From Spirodela intermedia (lineage: Eukaryota; Streptophyta; Magnoliopsida; Alismatales; Araceae), in assembly GCA_902729315.2 (NCBI GenBank), contig LR746267.1, positions 1,059,001 through 1,123,000 on the forward strand: a DNA stretch of 64,000 nucleotides, read 5' to 3'. Made by a program: the position numbers and the translations under genes. Numbering within the stretch: position 1 is the stretch's first letter; the number at the start of each line of letters is the position of its first letter. Under the pieces are notes generated by a model. It saw only the letters and a list, made by a program, of their open reading frames with translations. It did no database searches and was not told the DNA's origin. This document shows positions 48,871-59,600 of the stretch, one piece after another.

Positions 48871-51154
48871 GAGAGAGAGAGAGAGAGATACCGTAGGCGT
48901 TTCCGATCAAGGTGGTGTCTTTGAAGCCGACGGCGACGGCGAGGCAGATGACCATCAGAGCCCAGTTGACTTCGGGGATGTAGATCTGACCGTGTACCTC
49001 GCCGGAGGTGTGGACGACTTTCACCCGCGGGAAGCAGCGGAAGGCCCGGCACTGGCTGACGATCGAGAAGGTGGCGGAGATCATCGCCTGGCTGCCCACC
49101 GCCGTCGCCAGAGTTGCAATGATGAATACCGGCCAGAAGATCGGCTCTGGAGGTCCATCAATTATAAAAAAATAAAAAAATCATAACATTACATTTGCTT
49201 AGCAAAACTTACATGAAATTGAAGCGTTCGTGGTTATTTATTTAGAAGAAATAAATAACTAAATACATAAAATCATGAGAGATCATACGGTTTAAATGGG
49301 TTTATAAACTTTGCGAGAAAAACCCACGTGAAATCTGATCAGTCAAGATCATAAAATGTTGCTGTTCAAGTAAGCATGAAGAACTTGCATGAAATCGGAC
49401 CAATTATGCTTCTGAAAAGCCGTGATGAATATGAACACCGGCAGCAATCGATTAGACTAAATAAATAATTAGATTAATAAAAACCATGAGAGACACCAAT
49501 CGGTTAAAATGGGAATCAAGATCAGAGAGGAGAACTCTACCAGGGATGGATTTGTAGAAGCTTCTCCGGAGGTCCTCCTTGTGCTTTGTAAGGTACGCAG
49601 CCTCCCCCATGTACGCCAGAACTAGGCAGGGATAAACGACGCCCATGAAAGCCAACTGCCATCCAGGAATGAAGTCAGCGTTGACCAAGATATTTAAGGA
49701 GGATAGACCATCATAATCTGAGATTTTTTTTCCATTATCTAACCGACTATCATCCTATTACGATAGAAGACGTGAGGAGATGGAAGATCAAACTCTTGCA
49801 TGATCGAAGATGGAAGAATTTTCTTCCTCCCGGATCAATCCAGATTAAGCTCAAGAACAGTAGTAGGCCTTCGGCCGGAGATTGCAGAGGATGGTGGAGG
49901 GGGGTTCTACGTACCCGGATCGAAGTCTTGGAAAAGTGTCCCAGATCCGCAAACATGGCTTCCGCACCTGCGAAGGAGTCACAGGCAGCAACGTATCAGA
50001 TATCCGAGGTGAAGAAGAAGAAGAATAAAAAGAAGAAGGTACCGGTTATGCAGAGGACGATTCCCCCGAGGGACATCCACCCATCTTTTTGAGTGATCTT
50101 GAAGAATTTGATGATATAATGCGGGGAGAGGGCCTGCACTACGCTCGGATTCCAGCGAGCGATGTTGTAGATGCCGACCCCACCGATGCTGACGAGCCAA
50201 GAGATCATGATCGGGGCGAAGAGGAACCCCACCCGGTGGGTCCCGAAACTTTGGATGGCGAAGAGCAGAATCAGAATGAAGCACGCGATGATCAGAATGG
50301 AATCTGCAGGATCAGACCATGCAGATGAATTGAGGCTATATACGAAGTTCATATTATAATAATTGTATATTATTTTATTTGTACTATTTCTACACACGCA
50401 ATGAACTCAGAAGAATCTGCAGTGTGAGACGTTGAGACGAATCCCATGACAAGAAAGGCTGAAGTTGAATAATTTCCAGAGGAATTCCAATGAAGTGAAC
50501 CTGGGTTGATTAACAAGTTAACGTGGGTCCCGTATTCCCAAATAAAGTAAACTTTTTTAACGATGAATGGGTCTGTCAAATTTTAATGAATTTAAAGTCA
50601 AAGAATCATTCCCTCTATTTGTACTCACATTCATGCAGCCCCGAGATCTTGACTTCGACTCCAGAGACTGCCGACAGCACTGCAGACGATGAAGAAAGAG
50701 GAAGAAAAAAACGGGCTAGTCAGAGTTCAAGCTCGGCATGCAGCCGCCCTTCTGAATCACGCGAAATTATAGTAATCTTCTTTTCCGTGATCGAATCCAA
50801 TGAAACCCTGGTGCAATCATCTGTTCTCGAAGCAAATCACGGTGGATTGGGTGAAGAAGAGAGAGAGAGAGACTCACCGGACATGGTCGGAGTGAGGACG
50901 CCGTCGCCGATCATCATGCCGGTGGCCATGAGCACCGTGAGCAGAAGTAGAACGCGAGAGCTTCGGTGCCTCTCGAAGAACTCTTTGATCAGAGAGCTCG
51001 TCCTTGTTTCTCCGGTGGGCGGGTCTGGTTTTAGGGCAGACAGGTGCTCGTGGGCGACCTGGGGAGTGCTCAGAAGACCCATCTTCGATCTCCGGCACAT
51101 CAGCGAGTAGAGAGCGAAAGTCCCCCCTGAGGAAACCCCCCGAGTCTCAAAACC

Positions 51155-51191
<37 letters not shown>

Positions 51192-51637
51192 AGATGGAGA
51201 AGCACCTTCACCGTTATCATCAGCTCCGATGACGAACACGATGTACTTGAAGAGGGGGATGATGGTGATGGTCCAGAAGACCAAGGAGAGGACACCGAAT
51301 ATCTCCTCCTCCTCCTCCACGTGGAGACGCAATCTGCCCGAGAAGGTACTCTTGAAGACGTAGATGGGGGAGATACTCAGGTCGCCATAGACGACCCCGA
51401 AGCTCTGGTAGGCCAGCAGCAGCGTCGAGCCGTGCGCCCTCTGAGAGGAAGGAACCGATTGGCAGGGGGACGAAGAGAAAGATCGATCTGAATCATCAAG
51501 GACGAAGATGGAGAAGGAAACGATGGAGGAGAGGAGCAGAGAGGAGAACTCACCAACCAGGTGGAACCGCTCCGCCTGTTGCCGCCGGATTCGACAGCCT
51601 CGTCGCCTCCGTCTGAGCTCCAGCGAACCCACGCCAT
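47887..51637 (-). CDS. HAK/KUP/KT family potassium transporter (KUP/cluster II-like)
   Basis: Membrane K+ transporter (H+-coupled in studied members) that takes up or redistributes potassium. Nine exons on the minus strand: 51637-51554, 51440-51206, 51126-50878, 50679-50629, 50303-50043, 49967-49915, 49655-49541, 49146-48892, 48773-47887. They join to 729 aa, within the family's usual length. Signatures: [19 protein letters not shown] (residues about 43-61), [107 protein letters not shown] and a final GMVYYV. The GDLSISP and KSTF wording resembles the KUP1/KUP2-like cluster rather than HAK5. About 12 membrane helices are expected, with a cytosolic C-terminal domain. The N-terminal extension is short (28 aa before the second exon). 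Introns carry (CT)n on the sense strand. Ion selectivity and location cannot be read from sequence. Confidence 0.95.
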
Positions 51638-51845
51638 CTGCTTCCGGGCGAGAAGCTGCCCTCTCCTCCCCCGGCCCCCCCTCGCCCTCGAAGTGGGTGA
51701 GACAGAAAGAGAGAGAGAGAGAGAGAACTCAGTGATAGCTCTCCCGCTTCATCTCCTTCCTTCCACTCGTCTCTTCATCTCAGAGGAAGCCCTGCGAACT
51801 GCACTGATAGATTAAATAGAGAGAGAGAGAGAGAGAGAGAGAGAG

Positions 51846-52010
51846 CTAGGGAGAGAGATATAGCGAGCTAGGGAGAGAGCGAGAGAGAGAGAGAGCTTGG
51901 AAGAGAGATATAGCGAGAGATAGCGAGATAGGGAGAGAGAGAGAAAGAGAGCTTGGGAGAGAGATATAGCGAGAGAGAGAGAGAGTTAGGGAGAGATTAT
52001 AGCGAGCTAA
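51846..52010. repeat. GA-rich minisatellite in the potassium transporter 5' region
   Basis: Four related units contain g(c/t)tagggagagagatatagc or gcttgg(g/a)agagagatata, at about 51846, 51894, 51952 and 51985, separated by (GA)n. They lie 200-370 bp upstream of the start codon. Confidence 0.75.
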
Positions 52011-52331
52011 GGACAAAGAGAGAGGCCAAACTATTACGTCCGTATGTGAACGAGGAAACGGTCTCAGTTACTTCTGTCAACTGCTTTCAGAGCGTTGACC
52101 GAAATGCCCACTCAGAGGACGCCACGACAGGGCTTCCTCAGCCATCGATCTCAGGACGACACGATATTTCAGAGGTCGGGAAATTATTTAAATCATTTAA
52201 AATCATTAATAAAACAAATTGGACGCTCTTACGGAGATGCTTTTTACGTTCCTCATGATGCTGCCTCCCTGCCGACAATTCCCACTCCCCACCCTCCCCT
52301 GTGCCACCCACACACACCTTCCCGTCCCTTG

Positions 52332-52375
<44 letters not shown>

Positions 52376-52909
52376 CCTCTCTCCCTCTCTATCTTTCTCT
52401 CTCTCTCTCTCTCCCTCTCTCTCTCTCTCTCTCCCACTCTCTCTTTCTCTCCCTCTCTCTCTCCCTCTCTCTCTCTCTAAACTGTGCGGAAACTTGCTGA
52501 GAATAATAAACTTAAGTGGCCGAACTGGTTCCAGCATAGGTCTTTCTCTCCCTCTAATAAGACGGCGTTTATTAAATGCAGAAAAGGACGAGGCGGGGAA
52601 GGAGTCTTCGTTCCAGTCTTACCGCTCGCTTGTCCTAATAAAGGACCTTCTTCCTGGAATAATCTCGCCGATGTCCAGGGAGCAAGCGGTCCTCGTTTCT
52701 CACACGTCTCCATTGCCCCTCCCTTCAGCGAGAACGCTGGACCCCTGCGTCCGGCCCCACTGGAACTCCTGTGGGCAAACGAGCGGCGAGCAGCGTTACT
52801 GGCCCCTTATAATTAATGGGCCTCTCTCTCCTCTCTCTCTCTTGTTAGCACGAGAAATGGGCTTGGGGCTCTCAAGTTGGACTGCACCTTTCATGGTCAC
52901 AGATTGGAC

Positions 52910-52959
<50 letters not shown>

Positions 52960-53316
52960 GGACAAGAAAGGTCGCTTTTTTTTTTTCTTTCAGGGGTTCT
53001 ACGAGAATGGATGGACATGGAATCAGAGGTTAACGGTAATTATTAGGAAAGAAACCTGTTCAAGTCAGCGGAATAATAAAGAGATTAAGAAAACCTAAAA
53101 TCGCTGATTTATTGAGAGCCAGTAGAACGGAACCCCGTGAATCAGGGCTCGAATAATCAGAGGAACGTGCAAGGAAATCTGGCTGCGCCACTACACGGAT
53201 GAACAAATACCGAGCAGCTTGCCCTCCCCCACCTCCCTCTCCGGAGACAACAACACCCGAGAGTGATCGCGCCGCCAGCCACGGCGGCGGAATGGCGGCC
53301 GCCCGGCATCTCTGAC

Positions 53317-53664
53317 ATGGAGAACCTGCTCTTCAAAGGGCTGGGGTTGCAGAACGGCCGAGCTTGGCGCGCTGCCGCCGCCGAGCTCCCTGCTGGTCCT
53401 TCACGACGGAAGGCTCCATTGTCCTGCAAAGCCGCAATCCCCGCCGCAGAGCCGTCGGCTGCCGTGGGCTCTGTATTTCAGAACTCAATTCCGGGCCACT
53501 GGCAGAGATCGATCTTCATCAGATTAATCACCGATGAGACTTACCTTCATGATGCCACAAGGTTCTACACCGGCCCGTCCATCGCCCAGAGCCACAGCCC
53601 GCCGGAGGAGCTGTCGGCGGGCCGCCTGTCTAGGAAAGCCGGGATGAGTCGTCCTCTTGAATAG
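53317..53664 (+). CDS. Hypothetical ORF, doubtful
   Basis: A 115-aa + strand ORF starting MENLLFKGLGLQNGRAW, with an Ala/Pro/Ser-rich middle and no family I recognise. It ends 5 bp before the convergent stop codon of the helicase gene and sits in GC-rich DNA, where long open frames arise easily. The same stretch read on the - strand has a consensus splice donor (AAG|gtaagt, near 53539), so this may instead be helicase 3' UTR. Low confidence that it is a gene. Confidence 0.2.
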   Translation: MENLLFKGLGLQNGRAWRAAAAELPAGPSRRKAPLSCKAAIPAAEPSAAVGSVFQNSIPGHWQRSIFIRLITDETYLHDATRFYTGPSIAQSHSPPEELSAGRLSRKAGMSRPLE

Positions 53665-53668
53665 GAGG

Positions 53669-56600
53669 CTAGGCCTCAGAAAGCGCGTCCAGGTGTCTCT
53701 GCCGCTGCCCACCCCCGGCCCTCAGAGCCCGCGAGTTGGAGGAAGCCTTCCCGCCTCCATGGCCGGAGCTCTTGGGCCCCAGGAATTCCTTGGGGATGCT
53801 ATCAAGATCCATGAAGCACTTCCTCGACTTGGCGTCCGTGATCAGGGCGGCCCAGTCATCAGACTGCATGAGGGCATTAGCGTTGCCCACAACCTGCCAC
53901 ATATGACCATCATCATCATCATCATCATCATCATGTAGAGATAGAGAGAGAGAGAGAGAGGGGGGTACCCAGAGGGCCCGTCTGGCACGGGTCAAGGCAA
54001 CGTTCATGCGGCGTATATCTGCGACGAAGCCGACGCCATGATTGGAGGCGCGGACACAGGACATGATGATGACGTCGCGCTCCTGGCCCTGGAAGGCATC
54101 GACGGTGTTGATGTAGAGGTCTTTGCCATGGTCAGAGGAGAGGACGTCCTCAAACTCGCGTTGGATGCACTTGAGCTGGAGCTTGTAGGGGGTGATGATG
54201 CCGACGGAGACGCGGGCGGCGGTGCCGCCACCAGCGGCGGCCTTGAGGACGGCGTGGAGGTGCTCGTACAGGCGGAGGCAGAAGTGGGCCTCGTGGATGT
54301 TCTGGAATGAGACGGAGCCGTTGCGGTGGGACTCGCGGCCATGGACGATGTCGAAGAAGACGTAGGGCTTGAGCATGGCATCCTGGTGGTAGGGCTCATC
54401 GGGGAGGCCGGCGATGCTCTCGCTGTCGGTGAGGCGGCCCTGATAGAAGTACCTAGAGGGGAAGTCCCTTATCTGGGGGTGCATGCGGTACTGCACGGAG
54501 AGCAGCATGGTGGGGCAGCCGGCGAGCTGGAACCGCTCGAAGAGGCTGCGGCTGTAGAGCAGCGTGCCGGCGGCCTTGCTGATGACAGTGGCAGGCAGCT
54601 GCTGGGGGTCACCGACGAGCACGCAGCGCGCCGCGCCGAGCGACAGCGGCGGCAGCACCGCCACCTCGCTGGCCTGCGCCGCCTCGTCGATGACCACCAT
54701 GTCGAAGCCGTGGGAGAGGCGGGAGAAGAGCTTGCGCCCGCTGCTGGAGACCGTCGTGAACACAATCTCCGCCTCGTTGGCGAAGCTCGCCTCCAGCTTC
54801 GAGCGGGCCTCGTCCAGGTTGAATCCCCCCGCTGATCGGAACTTGCCCTCCACGATCAGCAGCCGGGACATCTCCACCAGGACCTTGTCGCGGCTCTCCA
54901 CGGCCGCCGCCAGGTGCTGCAGCAGGACGTCGCGGTTATGGTCGCGGGCGGTGAGCACGTCGGGGTCGACCCCGACGCCGCCCTGCGCTCGCCCAGCGGC
55001 CGCCACGGCGGTGAGATCGCGCTGGAGGAGGGCGATCTTGTGAGACCACTGGGCCTCGCTGGCGCGCAGCTGGGACATCCACCCAACCACCTCCTCGCGC
55101 TTCTTCTCCAATAGCTGCTCCGTGCGCCGCTCGACGGAGACGGCCTGCGCGGCGCGGGTCTGCGAGTCCACGCCGACGCGGGCCACGTCTGGGCGGTAGA
55201 CCTTCATCTCGCCGTCGATGAAGCCGCGGTCGAGCACCCGCGAGAGCAGCTCATCGGTGGCGGCGTTGGAGGGGGCGCACACGAGCATGCGGGGCTTCGG
55301 GCAGAGCTTCGGCAGGGTCCGGAAGAGGTTCTCATCCATGCTCTGCAACACCTCGTCGATGGATCCCGCCCCCGCCCGCTCGGTGGCGGCACCACCGCCG
55401 TCGCCGTTCTGCTTGTAGCTCTCGGGGGCGAGCTTCTTCAGCAGGGCCGTGTAGTAGTGCTGATACTGCACGAGGTGGATCACGTTGAGCATCCCCCACA
55501 CCGTGTGGGTCTTCCCCGTGCCGGGCGGCCCCTGAACCAGCGTGAAAGGCCACGGCTCCTGCTTCTTCGTGGCACTGCCGCCGCTCCCGGCGGCGGTGTG
55601 CATCGCCGCCCACTGGATAGCCGCCAGCTGCGGCCCGTTGAAGGTCCTGTGCAGGTGCTCGACGAAGTTTGGGGTGAAGCAATCGGGCATGCCGGGGGGC
55701 TGGGCCTCGTACTTGGGGAACTGCTCCGGGCTCGGTTTTAGAATCGCTGTTTGCATCTGGAAAGCTATAAGATTTCAATAAATCTGTGCGTAAACAAAGC
55801 TCGACGCCTAATAAAGCAACCCTCCTATTCTCAACGTTGGGCAAGCAAAGATCAAGAGAGAGAGTCAATGGGTTTGCTACCTGCGAGTGGAGATGGCGGA
55901 ATGCATGGAGAGCAACGTATTCGCGCTGGGTGGTGGCGAGGGAGCCCAGCACAGTGAGATACCATATGCTCCTGGGAAGGAGCTTCCTCAAGACATGGTC
56001 GTCGCCCATCTGGCTGCAGGCCAAGCAGAAACCACAATCGATTAGAAAACAGGACACCTGATCAATCTCCAACCGCAGAGATTTTCCTTCCTTTTTTTTT
56101 TCATCAAGAACAGCAAATGATTTTCCAAAAGTTCCACAAGAATAAAATACGGGATAATCCAAAAAGGTAATGAAAATCCCCTCCAGGATAGCTGGAGGAG
56201 GGACCTCATTGGGGATGAGAGGAGATCTAGAAAGAGGCTATTTCGGACTCATAAGTGACTCATTCCACGTGTGCAGTTTGTCTCAGATCCATCGTTCTAC
56301 TTCCGGTAAGAACATCTCTGCAGCTATGGAAGAGAGCTTAATCCAATCCACTTTCCATCAATGAATAATCCGGCTGAAAAGGAACATTTTTAGGTCTTCC
56401 ATGAACCCTAACTCCCATATCCAGCTAGGGATTGCAGTCTCAGAGATCCTGAACAGGCACCAGTATGATCCTGTTCATGAAAGCCCAACTGGGCTTCTGG
56501 TGCCCTTGAGATTTCATCGAAATACTCTGAATGGATCCTTGGGCAGCAAGCACTTTATCATACATATAACTAATATATCTATAAATGAAAAAAAATGGCT

Positions 56601-59600
56601 TATATAAATGAATGGATTTGGGCGAGATTTGGGGATTTTTGAAAGCTGTGCCGTGCCATCAATAACCTATTTTTTATTAAAGTTTAATCACGTTTCCATT
56701 GAGTGCGATTGCATCACCCATCACAGTGAAAGACTAGTAAGGTGATATTGGTTCTGCAGGGTTGGGATACATAGGATCAGAAGATAATGAGAGATAATAT
56801 CAATCAGGTTCTGCAGGGATGTTCAGATCTTTACTAGCAACCACGTTGACCGGTTGCCACTCTTTGTCCCCAACTTGGTCAACGCTTCTTCTGGTCATTA
56901 CGAGCTACAGATAACAGCCAAACTGATGACGCCCATTCTAATCCTTGTTCAGAGATGAAACATGCTTCTAGTGCGACTCTATCTCATGTCTACTAAAGGG
57001 AACTATGCTTGAAGCAACCCTGCAAAATCTTTTATATCCCTCATCAGCAAGACATTCCCTTGAACCGCAGGGGAAAAGAAATCCGACTACGTGATATTTA
57101 TAAGGGCAGAAATGTTTTTGGGGGGGCAGGAAAAAGTCAACGAGGCAAATGATAAATCACTGCGAAACACTGGTAGAACATCCTACACTACCCAGCTCCC
57201 AGCTGAAAATACAACACATTGGAAAGATTCGCAGTCCTCAGACTTAGAAAGCTGCTGTATTATTAATCCAACGAACATCAGGCTTCTTCCAATGATCTGA
57301 ATACCCTGCTCTGACGTGCTTACAGAACAACGAAAAAACCATTTTTCGTCTTCACACTGAATTGCCTGGATCGTACCTGGTCAGTGACTTCATCTCTACC
57401 CAAGGGTCAGTAGACATGTCTGTAGTTCTTGCACTAGGATGAGTTGTACTGAGTGAAGGTGAACCTCTTGAAGATCATGGTTAACAACAAATAAGAAATA
57501 AAACGCAAAAAACAAAAATGGCAATAAACCGAACATTACCCGCCAGAATCATATGCATCACCCACATAAAAGTGCAAAATTGCTCCAGGGGGCTCACGTA
57601 TGTCAATAGGGGAGTGACGCCTAACAGTACCAACCACTCGTCCACCAACCTCTGCATTGGTGTCCTCTTCACCCATGCCAGCATTGCTGCTCCTCCTGGA
57701 TCTGACTGCTCTCGGGAAATTTACAGGTTAGGATTTCTGATTTAAGCATGATCGCCGTATAAGAAATAAGATGTGAACACGCAAATAGTTATGTATGCAA
57801 ACCTGTTGTAGGCTTCCGCGATGAGAGAACTGCAACATCCCCCTCTTTAAAGCTCCACTTGGACTCACTTGCTGGGAGGACTACAACATCATACCATCCT
57901 ACAAAGAAGCATACCTAGGCATTAGGAAAGAAAGCTTCAAAGAACACCGGATTCAAGACCTCAAGTTATCAACTGCTTGTCGTCAAGTTTTTACCTCAGA
58001 ATCTCATTTTATGAAACCATACTTGTAAGTATGGCGATGAGCTACAATTGAATTTAACAAAAACATCTATAACTGCATCTTCTTGCTAATATGAACTAGT
58101 GGTCTAGGCACCAAGCAATGTGGTTTCTCAGCATACACAAATATCAGAATGATCCAACATATCAGAGTGATATGATGAATGGCATTCAAAATAACAAAGA
58201 AGCCGAAAATGTGGATGGATGAGAGGAAAAAAGACTACGTCTACAAAAGCAGGAGGATCTTCTTGACAGGATGACCAAGAGGATCAGCTGCACAGTTTTC
58301 AAATCAATCCCCTAGAAGGTTAGAACTGTGGTCCATATGACCTAAGGACGTGTCAATCCAATGCTTTGATTCATATATCTATATGTATAAACGACAACAG
58401 ATAGATATATGGGTAGGTTGCCATGAAGGAGGCCTATTTTTACCCTTTGACACACCAACTTCTGAGGTAATTGAGAGCAAGTTGGAGAAATCAATGCTGC
58501 CCACCTATTTCTATAGCCAAAGAACTATCAAAGGCTCAACTATGGAAGGGAAAAGTTGCTCTCAGAGTACAAGTGCTCATAAGAATGGACTCGACTAACC
58601 CATACCTCAGGACGAGGAGGCTACTAATTAGTCACTAAAAAGTGGCACAATGTAGTATCTAGTTTTAGTCAGGAGAAATCATATGTGAAAACATAGATTT
58701 CTAACAGCTTGGCAGGTCAAATTTTGCTACTTTTTTCTGGCACAGAATAAGCACAGAACAAACGGTTTCAATATCCCACAGATTTTTAAGGAATTTAGAA
58801 GAAGTTGAAAAAAAAATGTGCCGTCCAAGATCATCATCATCATCATCTTCATCATTAAAAGAGAATCAGCACTACAAGTCCGTCTAGAACATCTCTCCAA
58901 CTCCTCTTCAGGAAAATAGTTTACATGAAACATTGCAAGATTACCAAAAGATTCAGCTTGGCGTACTGTCTAGATAGACTAACAGAAAGGAGGTACACAT
59001 TTATGCACAAACATGTAAAAACATGCAAAAGTCTGCACGTGTACACATTAAAAAATAGAACATTGGATCTTAAAAGCTCCAAGGTAGGTGAGCATTCACA
59101 ACTTTGAGTGTCTTCTTCGGTTTTCATGAAAATCAACGTTCCACCCTTCTGGCTGACAAAAATTTATTTCTATCACCTGTTCATTAGAATGTCTGGATTC
59201 AAACTTTCAAAGGACTTTATTTCCAAAGTACTCAACCGTCACGGATGTTTATCATGAGAGATGCAAAATAGAAACATCAACTTTCTTATCCTCTGGATTG
59301 TTCCTTTAAAATGTCAACTTCGAGAGCTAAAGACTGCACTAAAGAAAAGAGAAGACATTTTTTTCAATATATCATTTAGTACATACTAGAAGTGTGTATG
59401 CAAATGGTGACCTGGAACTTGTATAAAGAAAGGAAGAAAATTAAGCATATTAAAGTCTACAGAAGACATGCCAAAAGTCAACACTGCTGAGACGAACGGA
59501 AATGAAGCTTGAACAGAGAACATTACCATTAAAGGCACTTGTACCAAGTAAATTGAAATACCATCTAAATTGGTCACTCTTGTCCCCAAATAATGTTGAA

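Larger units (their letters stand above)
51638..53668. other. Potassium transporter 5' flank and intergenic region
   Basis: Contains GA tracts (51704-51725, 51821-51843), the GA-rich minisatellite, large CT tracts (52332-52479) and a (GA)n tract (52913-52953). No clear TATA box for the transporter is visible. The final 500 bp are GC-rich and include a low-confidence ORF on the + strand and possible 3' UTR of the helicase on the - strand. Confidence 0.5.

Noticed and set aside
54038-55741. Several + strand ORFs opposite the helicase
   Set aside because: They are shadows of the very GC-rich helicase exon; the minus strand carries all the conserved motifs.
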